A stretch of 64,000 nucleotides of DNA, taken from assembly GCF_000373645.1 (NCBI RefSeq), contig NZ_KB892024.1, forward strand, positions 273,060 to 337,059, written 5' to 3'. This document shows, one piece after another, positions 26,662-35,210 of the stretch. Below the pieces are notes generated by a model. That model was not told the origin of the DNA and made no database searches. It worked only from the letters and a program-made list of their open reading frames with translations. Within the stretch, counting starts at the first letter, position 1, and every line of letters begins with the position of its first letter. The stretch is from Streptomyces sp. ATexAB-D23 (GTDB lineage Bacteria; Actinomycetota; Actinomycetes; Streptomycetales; Streptomycetaceae). A program made the position numbers and the translations under genes.

Positions 26662-27204
26662 ATGAGCATCTGGTGGTCACTCCATTTGCGGCGCGAAGCT
26701 GCGAGCGTTCCGCTCGCCCGCCGGTTCCTGCTCGGCACGATGGAATCCGCGGGCGTTGACCCGGACATCTCCTTCGATCTGTCCCTCGCGCTCAGCGAAG
26801 CCTGTGCGAACGCGGTCGAGCACGGAGGGAAGCACGACGCCGCCGACGGCACCGGGAAAACCCGGGACGCCTGGGAGGAGCCGTCCGCCACGGCCAGTGG
26901 GCAGTACCGGGTCACCGCGTATCTGGACGGCGAGAAGTGCCGTATCGAAGTCGCCGATTCGGGGCCCGGCTTTCCCACCCGGGGCGGGCCGCACACATCC
27001 GGGCGGAAGCCCGGGAGCAGGCCGCCGGAACCGCAGTACGCGTCGTATCCGCCCGTCACCGCCGAGGAGGGGCGGGGGCTGTGCCTGATTGAGCAGCTCG
27101 CCGACCATGTGCACTTCGGGAACCGCCCGGGGCACGCGGGAGCGGTGGTGAGCTTCGACAAGGTCCTGAAGCGGCGGGAGGGCGCCCTGCTCATGGTGTC
27201 CTGA
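26662..27204 (+). CDS. HATPase-domain regulator (RsbW-like)
   Basis: A 180-aa single-domain GHKL ATPase. The N-box is LALSEACANAVEHGG and the G-box is VADSGPGF, with GRGLCLIEQLADHV as the G2 region. An insertion of about 40 residues between N- and G-boxes is Gly/Pro-rich. Such proteins act as anti-sigma factors or regulators partnered with SpoIIE-type phosphatases in streptomycetes; one of these lies nearby at 28840. The ATG at 26662 has a strong AGGAGG SD. It converges with pepP. Confidence 0.82.
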   Translation: MSIWWSLHLRREAASVPLARRFLLGTMESAGVDPDISFDLSLALSEACANAVEHGGKHDAADGTGKTRDAWEEPSATASGQYRVTAYLDGEKCRIEVADSGPGFPTRGGPHTSGRKPGSRPPEPQYASYPPVTAEEGRGLCLIEQLADHVHFGNRPGHAGAVVSFDKVLKRREGALLMVS

Positions 27205-27229
27205 GCGGGGCGCCCTCCGGCGCACGGGC

Positions 27230-27248
27230 CCGGCCCGGTGCGGGCCGG
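27230..27248. terminator. Hairpin between convergent genes
   Basis: CCGGCCCG-GTG-CGGGCCGG, a perfect 8-bp stem, preceded by a smaller hairpin GCGCC-CTCC-GGCGC at 27210-27223. It sits between the rightward HATPase gene and the leftward pepP. Confidence 0.55.
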
Positions 27249-27255
27249 CGGAGAA

Positions 27256-28719
27256 TCAGCCCTTCAGCCGGGCCATCCACGCCTCGACCTCGTCGGCCTG
27301 CCGCGGCAGCTTGTCCGAGAGGTTCCGGTTGCCGTCCTCGGTGACCAGGATGTCGTCCTCGATCCGGACGCCGATGCCGCGGTACTCCTCCGGCACGGTC
27401 AGGTCGTCGGCCTGGAAGTAGAGACCGGGCTCGACGGTGAGGCAGACGCCCGGCTCCAGCGTCCCGTTGACGTACGCCTCGGTCCGCGCGGCGGCGCAGT
27501 CGTGGACGTCCATGCCGAGCATGTGGCCGGTGCCGTGCAGCGTCCAGCGGCGCTGGAGGCCCAGCTCCAGGACCTTCTCCACCGACAGGTCGCCCAGCAG
27601 GCCCCACTCGACGAGCTTCTCGGTGAGCACCCGCTGCGCGGCGTCGTGGAAGTCGCGGAAGTCGGCGCCGGGCTTGACCGCGGCGATACCCGCCTCCTGC
27701 GCCTCGTACACCGCGTCGTAGATCTTGCGCTGGAGCGGTGTGAACGTGCCGCTGATGGGAAGCGTGCGGGTCACGTCGGCCGTGTAGAGGTCGTTGGTCT
27801 CGACCCCGGCGTCGAGCAGCAGCAGCTCGCCCGAGCGGACCGCGCCGTCGTTGCGCACCCAGTGCAGGGTGGTGGCGTGCGGGCCGGCGGCGCAGATCGA
27901 GCCGTACCCGATGTCGTTGCCCTCGATGCGGGCGCGCAGGAAGAAGGTGCCCTCGATGTAGCGCTCGCTCGTGGCCTCCGCCTTGTCGAGGACCTTCACG
28001 ACGTCCTCGAAGCCGCGCGCGGTGATGTCGCAGGCCTTCGTCAGCTCGGCGATCTCGAAGGCGTCCTTGACCAGCCGGGCCTCGGAGAGGTGGACGCGCA
28101 GTTCCTCGTCGCGCTCGGCGGTGACCTTGTCGGTCAGCGCGGCCTCGATCTCGGCGTCGTGGCCACGCACGTTGCGCACGGGGCCGGTGGCCTCGGTCAG
28201 GGCGGCGGGCAGCTCGCGCACGTCCTTCGCCGGGATGCCCAGCAGCTGCTCGGCCTCGGTGAGCGAGTGGCGGCGGCCGACCCACAGCTCGCCCTGGCCG
28301 TCGAGCCAGAACTCGCCGTCCTCCCGGTTCGAGCGGGGCAGCAGGTAGACGGTCGCCTCGTGGCCCTCGTCCGTCGGCTCCAGGACGAGGACGCCGTCCT
28401 GGGTCTGGTCGCCGGTGAGGTACGCGTATTCGGTGGAGGCGCGGAAGGCGTAATCGGTGTCATTCGAACGGGTCTTCAGCCGGCCCGCGGGAATGACCAG
28501 ACGCTCGCCGGGAAAGCGCGCGGAGAGCGCCGCTCGGCGGTCGGCGGTGTGCCCGGCCTGGGCGATCGGCTCCAGACCGTGCAGTTCGGTGTCGGCCCAA
28601 CCGGACTTCATGCTCGCGGCGAGCTCATCGGATACGCCCGGGTACAGGCCGTTCTTCCGCTGCTTGACCGTCTCTGTCTCTTCGGTCTCCGGGGTCTCCG
28701 GAATGAACTCCTCAGACAC
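27256..28719 (-). CDS. pepP: Xaa-Pro aminopeptidase (M24B)
   Basis: A 487-aa aminopeptidase P, cutting after the N-terminal residue when Pro is second. The N-terminal domain holds YLTGDQTQDGVLVLEP; the pita-bread catalytic domain supplies the dinuclear metal ligands: Asp in LLDAGVE, Asp in TADVTRT, His in HGTGHMLGMDVHD, Glu in TVEPGLY and Glu in RIEDDILVT. Start: GTG 28719 with SD AAGGAGAG about 8 nt upstream is better placed than the ORF start at 28758. The first 30 residues are Glu/Thr-rich. Confidence 0.92.
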   Translation of the reverse strand: MSEEFIPETPETEETETVKQRKNGLYPGVSDELAASMKSGWADTELHGLEPIAQAGHTADRRAALSARFPGERLVIPAGRLKTRSNDTDYAFRASTEYAYLTGDQTQDGVLVLEPTDEGHEATVYLLPRSNREDGEFWLDGQGELWVGRRHSLTEAEQLLGIPAKDVRELPAALTEATGPVRNVRGHDAEIEAALTDKVTAERDEELRVHLSEARLVKDAFEIAELTKACDITARGFEDVVKVLDKAEATSERYIEGTFFLRARIEGNDIGYGSICAAGPHATTLHWVRNDGAVRSGELLLLDAGVETNDLYTADVTRTLPISGTFTPLQRKIYDAVYEAQEAGIAAVKPGADFRDFHDAAQRVLTEKLVEWGLLGDLSVEKVLELGLQRRWTLHGTGHMLGMDVHDCAAARTEAYVNGTLEPGVCLTVEPGLYFQADDLTVPEEYRGIGVRIEDDILVTEDGNRNLSDKLPRQADEVEAWMARLKG

Positions 28720-28839
28720 GACTTGTCTCTCCTTGGTACGACACTGGGCCCTCTCCATCGTACGGGCGTACGGAAGGGGGCCCAGGGCCGGAAGACCTCT
28801 TACACAAGGAGGCCGGCGCGGTGCGGAAAAAGGGGGGCG

Positions 28840-30327
28840 TCAGTCGAAGCGGGCGGCCACGACGACCACGTCCTCGGCACTGTCCGCGCGCCCGGCTCCC
28901 TCGGGCAGCACGGTGCGCACCACATGGTCGGCCACCGACCCGGCGTCCTGGCGCAGCGCCCTCGGCACGCTCGCCGCCGCCGAGTGCAGCCGCGCGAAGG
29001 CCCGGTCCATCGAGTCGCCGGCCCGGCGCAGCAGCCCGTCGGTGTAGAGCAGGACCGTCTCGCCGGGCGCCGGGGTGATGTCCACGCTGGGCGCCTCCCA
29101 GCACGACAGCATGCCCAGCGGGGCGGACAGGGTGGTCTCGACGTACGAGGTGCGGCGCTCACCGACGATCAGCGGCGGTGTGTGCCCGGCCCCGGCCAGC
29201 AGGATCTTGCGGCGGGCCGGTTCGCAGTACGCGAAGAGCGCGGTAGCCGAGCGGGCGGGCTCGGTCAGCCGCAGCAGCAGTTCGAGGTCGGAGAGTACGG
29301 CGACGGGGTCCTCTCCCTCCATCACCGCGTAGGCGCGCAGACCGGCGCGCAGCCGTCCCATGGCGGCCAGCGCGCTGGGTCCGGAGCCGCCCACCGAGCC
29401 GACGGCGAGACCGAGCGTGCCCTCCGGCAGGGCCAGCGCGTCGTACCAGTCGGTGCCGCCCTGCGGGGCCACCTGATGGCGTACGGCCAGCTGGACGCCG
29501 GGAATCCGGGGGAGCCGGGTGGGCAGGAGCTCCTCGGTCACGGTGGCGACGTCCGTCCTGGCCCGTTCCAGCTCCAGCAGGCGGGCCAGGTGCTCGGAGG
29601 CGTATCCGGCGTACAGGCCGACGAGGTGGCGCTGGCGCTCCAGCGGTTCGGCGGGTTCGTCGTAGAGCCAGACGGCCGCGGCGAGCCGTCCGGTCGCCCC
29701 GGTGGACAGGGGCAGCGCGTAGCTGGCGGCGTAGCCCAGCCGGGCGGCCACCTCGCGCCTGTGGGGGTCCACGCCGGGGTCGCCGAGCAGGTCGGGCGTG
29801 GTCAGCGGGCCTTCGGGGTTCGGCAGCCCTTCCAGGATGCGGCCGTAGGAGGTGGCGCTGCGCGGCACGGTCTCGATCTGGCCGAGTTCGGCGTGGGCCA
29901 GACCGAGCCCGACGGTGCTGACGGGGCCGCGGCGGTCGGAGGGCTCGAAGGCGACCAGTCCCCGACGGGCGCCGACCAGGGCGGCTCCGGCTTCGAGGAA
30001 CTCGTGCAGTGCGTCGTCGAGGGTGCTGGTTCTGGCCAGCCGTTCGGTGAGTTCGTGGAGCGTGGTGAGGTCGGAGACCCAGCCGGCCAGGCGGTCCTGG
30101 ATGAAGGCGCCGGGCGCCGCGGAGACCTCGTCGATCGGCCCGGCAGTGTGCGCCGAAACCGGAACTTCTGGATCGATTCCAGCCACTTTTGGCAGGTGCG
30201 GAGCGCTCATGGTCGTCGGCTTTCCGAGCGGTGTGTTCCGTCGAATAGCATCGCAAACCCCCATGTCATTCTGCGCCGCTACCAGTGCATCCACATGTAC
30301 ACGCACAAGTAAGGCGATGTCCAGCAT
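28840..30327 (-). CDS. GAF-PP2C (SpoIIE) phosphatase, altered metal site
   Basis: Up to 495 aa: a GAF-like region (about 85-245) and a C-terminal SpoIIE/PP2C domain (275-495). Conserved elements are GGTDWYDALALPEG, LLYTDGL and SAEDVVVVAARF. However the usual metal-binding Asp of the GDVxGxG motif is Ser here (AVGSVGGSG), so activity may be reduced or absent. Such phosphatases dephosphorylate anti-anti-sigma factors and work with HATPase anti-sigmas like those encoded nearby. The start is uncertain: ATG 30327 sits behind a G-rich SD; the ATG at 30210 (MSAPHLP) is an alternative. Confidence 0.8.
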   Translation of the reverse strand: MLDIALLVRVHVDALVAAQNDMGVCDAIRRNTPLGKPTTMSAPHLPKVAGIDPEVPVSAHTAGPIDEVSAAPGAFIQDRLAGWVSDLTTLHELTERLARTSTLDDALHEFLEAGAALVGARRGLVAFEPSDRRGPVSTVGLGLAHAELGQIETVPRSATSYGRILEGLPNPEGPLTTPDLLGDPGVDPHRREVAARLGYAASYALPLSTGATGRLAAAVWLYDEPAEPLERQRHLVGLYAGYASEHLARLLELERARTDVATVTEELLPTRLPRIPGVQLAVRHQVAPQGGTDWYDALALPEGTLGLAVGSVGGSGPSALAAMGRLRAGLRAYAVMEGEDPVAVLSDLELLLRLTEPARSATALFAYCEPARRKILLAGAGHTPPLIVGERRTSYVETTLSAPLGMLSCWEAPSVDITPAPGETVLLYTDGLLRRAGDSMDRAFARLHSAAASVPRALRQDAGSVADHVVRTVLPEGAGRADSAEDVVVVAARFD

Positions 30328-30807
30328 TGTCCCCCCGGGAAACGCGGTGTTCCCGCGTTGGTCAACTTGGCCAAAAACTGCACCCTGTAGTGCCTATTCG
30401 GGGTCGACTGGGTCTGCCCGACGGGGGTGTACCTCTGGGTGAAGCCCCGGGGGAGCGTCATTCCGGGCATGCTGGGTACGTAAATCCTTGGATGGCCAGG
30501 GGCGGTCGCACCCGCCCCCGGAACCTGGCAGCGGGTCCGGACGTCCTCCCTTGTGACGGCCGCGCCCCACCCCCGAGTGGTGAGGCCGTACGCACGGACG
30601 GCAGGCGCGCCACGCGGCCTGCACCTCGCCACGATGTCGACTGCAAGCAGCTCGATCCGGCTCAGCACAGCTCACGCTCGGTACCGACGAATGACCCGTA
30701 CCGCAGGCTCGACGAGCATGTACACCCAGTGAAGATCCGCACGCATGGTGTGACCGCGCACGATGTGGAGCGGACCCTCGGCGTTCAACGGAAAGGAACG
30801 AGCGCTC
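30328..30807. promoter_or_regulatory. Divergent intergenic region without a gene
   Basis: This 480-bp spacer separates the leftward phosphatase gene from the rightward Prim-Pol-like gene. It holds a hairpin of GGGAAACGCGG / CCCGCG type next to the phosphatase start and a GGGCGG-TCGCA-CCCGCCCC inverted repeat around 30502-30520. No ORF has both a start with SD and protein-like composition. Confidence 0.4.
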
Positions 30808-31524
30808 ATGCGCGAGATCCTCGGAAGGCGACGCAGGCTCAGGTTCAGGCTCGGACGCAGGGGCGGCTCCGCCCGGCTCGACGCCGCCCTGACCTGTGCC
30901 ACGGCCTGGCAGTGGCCCGTGCTCCCCGGAGCGGGGCTGCGGGCGGCCGGCGGCCGCGGTGACCGTGGGCACGGCTGCGCCTGCCCCGATCCCGAGTGCG
31001 CCGTGCCCGGCGCGCACCCCTTCGATCCCGGACTGCTCGCGGCGACCACCGACGCCCGGATGGTGCGCTGGTGGTGGACGAACCGGCCCACCGCGCCGGT
31101 GCTGCTCGCCACGGGCGGACGGGCGCCCTGCGCCCTGAGCCTGCCCGCCGTGGCCGGTGCCCGCGCCCTGGCCGAGCTGGAACTGGCGGGCGTACGGCTC
31201 GGCCCGGTCGTGGCGACGCCGACCCGGTGGTTGCTGCTGGTCGCCCCGTACACGCTCGAACGGCTCGGTGAGCTGCTGTACGCACAGGACTGGGTCCCCA
31301 GCTCGCTGCGGTTCCACGGCGAGGGGGGTTACGTCGTCCTGCCGCCCTCGGAGATCGGTACGGGGCGGGTGCGCTGGGAGCGTGCGCCGGAGCGGGTTTC
31401 CGGGCCGCGCGCCGGAGGGGTGGTCGCCGCCGCGCCGTGGCTGCCGGATGTGGGGGAGGTGCTGGACGCGCTGGTCGCGGCGAGCACGAGTGCCCCCGAC
31501 GGCGGAAGCAGACTGGCTCACTGA
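30808..31524 (+). CDS. Bifunctional primase/polymerase-like domain protein
   Basis: A 238-aa protein. After a basic N-terminus (ILGRRRRLRFRLGRR) comes a domain resembling the N-terminal part of Prim-Pol proteins: a Cys/His group GCACPDPECAVPGAHPF, then MVRWWWTNRPTAPVLLATGG, and LRFHGEGGYVVLPPSE. The usual acidic catalytic pair of an active Prim-Pol is not obvious, so a role in DNA synthesis is doubtful. ATG 30808 has an AAGGAA SD; the ORF start at 30763 lies in the leader. It is a chromosomal gene, unrelated by position to the Prim-Pol of the integrated element. Confidence 0.7.
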   Translation: MREILGRRRRLRFRLGRRGGSARLDAALTCATAWQWPVLPGAGLRAAGGRGDRGHGCACPDPECAVPGAHPFDPGLLAATTDARMVRWWWTNRPTAPVLLATGGRAPCALSLPAVAGARALAELELAGVRLGPVVATPTRWLLLVAPYTLERLGELLYAQDWVPSSLRFHGEGGYVVLPPSEIGTGRVRWERAPERVSGPRAGGVVAAAPWLPDVGEVLDALVAASTSAPDGGSRLAH

Positions 31525-32240
31525 GCGTTCGACAGCCGGGTTGGCCCGTTTCCGGTGTGCGTGTGTTCTTTTGGAACGCATTCATTACGGATTTCTGTCG
31601 GTTCTCTGCCCGGTCTCCGGCGAATCCCTTCCGTACTCCGTACCTCCTCCCCGCCCTTCCGACTTGCTTCACGTTTCACATTCTCCGCGTAAACCGCCGG
31701 CCCGCTGTATCGATCTGTTTCTGCCGGCCCGTTTGCGCCGTCTCATTCACGTCGGCCCGTTTGTGCCGGTGCGATTGCCCTGTCGCCAAGTGGCGCCCGG
31801 GTGCGGCGGGCCGGGTAAATCCGGGCGGCGGCGGGGTACCTGATGGCGCTTCGGGCGCTGGTCCGGGGCGGCTGTGATCGTGCCACGGCCCCAACCGGCG
31901 TACGCGGCCGCAGGACTGATGCCGGGCCATCGGGGGGAGGAGTGCGGGGGCGGGAAGCGAGGCAGCGGGCCTGCGCGCGGCTTGTGCGGGGGCCGTACGC
32001 GGCTTGTGCGGGGGCCTGTGCGCGGCTTGTGCGCCGCGGGGCACGCCCTGCGGCGCCGTACCCGGAAATGAGGATGCCCGGTCGCTGGCGACGGGGGATG
32101 CACCAGCGACCGGGCTTCTAGAACGGTAACAAGAGATCTGCCGTTCGCAAATTCGATCTCGCGTATTCGGACAGCGATTTACCTGTCAGTACGGGGGAGT
32201 TGTGACGCGGGTCACCGTTCGGTCCGCTTGCTGGTGACTG
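31525..32240. other. 716-bp intergenic region with tandem repeats and a hairpin
   Basis: No gene seen. At 31976-32034 a 19-bp unit (CGCGGCTTGTGCGGGGGCC) occurs twice exactly and once partially, separated by 3-4 bp. At 32077-32114 there is a perfect 12-bp hairpin (CCCGGTCGCTGG / CCAGCGACCGGG) followed by CTTCTA, a likely terminator. The first 100 bp after the rightward gene are unusually AT-rich for this genome. Confidence 0.5.
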
Positions 32241-33206
32241 TCAGCTGAGCGTCACCTGGCGGTTGGTGAGCCCGCCGCGCGCCCGCCGCTCCTCGGCGGT
32301 GAGTGGCGCGTCCGAGGCGAGCGCCTTCGCGAGCCGCTCCGCGAATGCGGCGGCCGGCTTCTCGCAGTCCTCCGCGCCCATCGCGCTCGGCAGGTCCCAG
32401 ACCGGGACCATCAGCCCGTGCGCCCGGAACGAGCCGACCAGCCTGGTGTCGTCACCGAGCGACGACTCGCCGGCGGCGTGCAGCCGGGCGAGCGCGTCGA
32501 GCAGCTGCTCCTCGGCGTGCGGCATGACCCAGCGCAGGTGGTTCTTCTCCGGCGTCTCGCACCAGTAGGCGGCATCCACCCCGGAGAGCAGGACGGTCGG
32601 GATCGCCGCGTCGTTCGCACGCTCCAGCGAGGCGCTCACCTCGGCCGTGGCGTTCTCCGCGTCCGGCACCCAGAACTCGAAGCCGGAGTGGACGACCGGC
32701 GCGAAGGACGCGTCGGCGTCCAGCAGGTCCTGCAGCCGGGGGCCGTCGGCCGGCACACGGCGGGCGGCCACGGGCGAACCCGGCTCCGCCTCCAGCGCAC
32801 GCTGGAGCGTGTCCGCGAGGTCCCGGCTCAGGTCACCGGACGAGGTGTCGTTCTGCAGGGCGAGCAGCACGGAACCGTCCTCGCGGCGCAGTGCGGGCCA
32901 GGCCATCGGGAGGACCGTCGCGAGCGTCACCGAGGGCACGCCCTCGGGCAGGCCGCCCTTGAGCGTCAGCTCGGCCGTGGCCGCCGGGACCAGCTCGCGC
33001 AGCGCGACCCAGTCGCACTCCCCGGCCAGCCCCTCGAACGGGCGCTGGACCAGCTCGGTCACTGCCTGGGCCGCGGCCCGGCCGTGACAGGCCTTGTAGC
33101 GGCGGCCCGAACCGCACGGGCAGGGCTCGCGAGCCCCGACCACCGGGATCTCGCCGTCCTTGAGCTGCTGCTTCCCGGCCTTGGTCTGAGGGCGCTTCTT
33201 AGCCAT
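32241..33206 (-). CDS. SEC-C zinc-motif protein (DUF5926-like)
   Basis: A 321-aa protein. The N-terminus has a basic leader (MAKKRPQTKAGKQQ) and a SEC-C zinc motif CPCGSGRRYKACHG at about residues 29-42, the same motif SecA uses to bind zinc and SecB. The remainder, about 280 residues, is a separate alpha/beta domain (VTLATVLPMAWPALRREDG, WCETPEKNHLRWVMPHAEE) that I associate with an actinobacterial family of unknown function. ATG 33206 is the first start; the stop is followed by a non-coding spacer. Confidence 0.8.
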   Translation of the reverse strand: MAKKRPQTKAGKQQLKDGEIPVVGAREPCPCGSGRRYKACHGRAAAQAVTELVQRPFEGLAGECDWVALRELVPAATAELTLKGGLPEGVPSVTLATVLPMAWPALRREDGSVLLALQNDTSSGDLSRDLADTLQRALEAEPGSPVAARRVPADGPRLQDLLDADASFAPVVHSGFEFWVPDAENATAEVSASLERANDAAIPTVLLSGVDAAYWCETPEKNHLRWVMPHAEEQLLDALARLHAAGESSLGDDTRLVGSFRAHGLMVPVWDLPSAMGAEDCEKPAAAFAERLAKALASDAPLTAEERRARGGLTNRQVTLS

Positions 33207-33324
33207 GGTGGGCTTTCTCCCGATTGCGACAGTGCGGTCTGGCCCGCGAGCCTAGCCGCCCCACCGCTGTCCGGGGCACAGCCGCCCTCGCCCCGCTCCC
33301 GGCTCGTGCCCGCGGTCGTCGCCT

Positions 33325-33936
33325 TCAGCCCACGTCGTCGAACGCGTCGTCGAACGCGCCGGAGAAATCCAGCCCTTCGAACCCCGGGACGACGGTGGTC
33401 TTCGGCGCGCTCGGCAAGCCGGTCACGCCGCGCGTCCGCCCGCCGTTCCGGCCGCCCGGCCGCTCGCCGGGGCGCCCGTGTGAACGGTGGGCCCCATGGC
33501 CCGCGCTGACGAGCACCCAGACGGTGACCTCGCCGGGGGCGTCGTCACGTACGCCCCACTCCTGGGCCAGCGCGCTGATGATGTTGAGCCCTCGACCACC
33601 GCGCGCGGTCACCGAGGGGGTGGCCGGAACCGGCCTGGTCGGGCCGCCGCCGTCCGTCACCTCGACCGTCAGTCCGCCCGTCCGGTCGACGCGCCACGCG
33701 GCACGGACGTCGCCCTCTCCTCTCTCTGCCTGCCGGCCCAGCGGCCTGCCGTGCCGGCAGGCATTGCTGAGCAGCTCGGAAAGAATCAGCACCGCATCGT
33801 CGACGACCGAATCCGACACCCCGTGGCTGCGCAACTGCTCACGCATCCGCTGCCGTGCCTGTCCCACGCCCGCCGGGCCATGAGGTACGGCCATGCTCGA
33901 CGACGTGGGCACCTCCTGTGCCACCACCAACGCCAC
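33325..33936 (-). CDS. HATPase-domain regulatory protein
   Basis: A 203-aa GHKL ATPase of the anti-sigma type: N-box VLILSELLSNACRHGRP, G-box VTDGGGPTRP, and GGRGLNIISALAQEWG. The C-terminal tail (about 60 residues) is Gly/Arg-rich and ends in an acidic FDDAFDDVG. Start: GTG 33936 with SD AAAGGAGG 8 nt upstream, preferred to the long ORF start at 34392. Such proteins commonly inhibit sigma factors in Streptomyces; no sigma gene is adjacent. Confidence 0.82.
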   Translation of the reverse strand: MALVVAQEVPTSSSMAVPHGPAGVGQARQRMREQLRSHGVSDSVVDDAVLILSELLSNACRHGRPLGRQAERGEGDVRAAWRVDRTGGLTVEVTDGGGPTRPVPATPSVTARGGRGLNIISALAQEWGVRDDAPGEVTVWVLVSAGHGAHRSHGRPGERPGGRNGGRTRGVTGLPSAPKTTVVPGFEGLDFSGAFDDAFDDVG

Positions 33937-34111
33937 CCCCGAGACCTCCTTTGTCCCCACGCCACGGAGTGGATGCCCTCCAGGGCTGTGCCGGAAACCG
34001 GCCAATGGTCTGGCAGTGACGCACTCGTCACCATCGGACACAGTCCGAGTGCGCCGGTGTACTCCCTGTAGTTGATCTACTGAAGGGCTCATGCGCTGAT
34101 GCGATCTACTG

Positions 34112-34147
34112 AGGTGCAGGTGCAGGTGCAGGTGCAGGTGCAGGTGC
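34112..34147. repeat. Hexanucleotide tandem repeat (AGGTGC)6
   Basis: Six perfect copies of AGGTGC in the 235-bp spacer between the HATPase gene and the GDPD gene. The decamer GATCTACTGA occurs twice just before it (34074 and 34103). Confidence 0.9.
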
Positions 34148-34171
34148 GTCGGAGGGGTGGCGGCGTCGACG

Positions 34172-35020
34172 CTACGAGCGGCCCAGTTGCGCCAGAACCT
34201 GCTTGGGGCGGTTGGTGATGATGGCCTCGACGCCGAGTCGGACGCACAGCTCGACGTCCTCGGGCTCGTTGACCGTCCAGACATGAGCCCGGTGCCCGGC
34301 CCGGTGGAGCCGTTCGATGTAGCCGGGGTGGCTGCGCACGATCCGCATGCCGGGGCCGGCGATCCGGGCTCCGGCCGGCAGCCGCCCGTCACGCAGGCGG
34401 GGGGAGACGAACTGCATGAGATAGACGGTGGGCAAATGGGGTACGGCGTCGCGGACGCGGTGCAGCGAGCGGGCCGAGAAGCTCATGACGCGTACGGGCG
34501 AGGGGCTGCCGGCGGGCGGGGGCGCGTCGAGTTCGAAGCGTTTCAGCAGGTGCAGGAGCCGTTCCTCGACCTGGCCGGCCCAGCGCGTCGGATGCTTGGT
34601 CTCGATGGCCAACTGGAGCGGCCGCCCGCCCGCCCGTGTCTCGACGAGGAGTTCGAGGAGCCGTTCCAAGGTGAGTACGGAGGTGAGCTCGCCCGGCACC
34701 GGGTCCCAGTCCGGTGACTCGGTCTCGTCCCGGTCCTTCCAGGAGCCGAAGTCGAGGGCGGCGAGTGCGTTCAACTCCAGGGCGGAAACCGCGCCACGCC
34801 CGTTGGACGTACGGTTCACTCTGCGGTCGTGTACGCATACGAGGTGGCCGTCGGCCGTGAGTCGTACGTCGCACTCCAGGGCGTCGGCACCGTCCTCGAT
34901 CGCTTTCCGGTACGCGGCGAGGGTGTGCTCGGGGGCGTCGTCGGACGCGCCCCGGTGTGCGATGACCTGGATGGGATGCTGCTCGGGGCGGTGCTGCCGT
35001 GCTTGGGTCACCCGGGTCAT
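34172..35020 (-). CDS. Glycerophosphodiester phosphodiesterase
   Basis: A 282-aa GDPD-family enzyme, hydrolysing glycerophosphodiesters to glycerol 3-phosphate and an alcohol. The TIM-barrel motifs are intact: catalytic His in IAHRGASDDAPEHT, metal ligands in ALECDVRLT, second His in LVCVHDRRV, and late barrel motifs HVWTVNEPEDV and AIITNRP. No signal peptide is visible. The frame runs upstream to 35695 antisense to the HtrA gene; ATG 35020 starts the conserved part. It is divergent from the HtrA gene. Confidence 0.9.
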   Translation of the reverse strand: MTRVTQARQHRPEQHPIQVIAHRGASDDAPEHTLAAYRKAIEDGADALECDVRLTADGHLVCVHDRRVNRTSNGRGAVSALELNALAALDFGSWKDRDETESPDWDPVPGELTSVLTLERLLELLVETRAGGRPLQLAIETKHPTRWAGQVEERLLHLLKRFELDAPPPAGSPSPVRVMSFSARSLHRVRDAVPHLPTVYLMQFVSPRLRDGRLPAGARIAGPGMRIVRSHPGYIERLHRAGHRAHVWTVNEPEDVELCVRLGVEAIITNRPKQVLAQLGRS

Positions 35021-35210
35021 GGTGTCACCGGGAGACCATGGGTGTGCGCACCTTGCGACGCAGGACCGTTTTGTCCGTTGTAAGGACCCGTGCGCAGATG
35101 CACAGGTCCTGCTTACAGTGGCCTGACGTGTTGTGGGAAAGGCTGGTCCCAGACACGTACACAGCGGATCTCTTGCCGAATGATGATGTGGAACCGAGGA
35201 GTATAGAGCT

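Noticed and set aside
27238..30312. A 1024-codon open frame on the plus strand
   Set aside because: It is antisense to pepP and the SpoIIE gene, which have clear domains and SD sites. Long antisense frames are expected at this GC content.
32241..33206. SEC-C protein as SecA paralogue
   Set aside because: Only the 14-residue zinc motif is shared; there is no DEAD motor domain.
34112..34147. Tandem hexamers considered as a CRISPR array or protein repeat
   Set aside because: Repeats are contiguous without spacers and no cas genes are in the window; no ORF with SD covers them.
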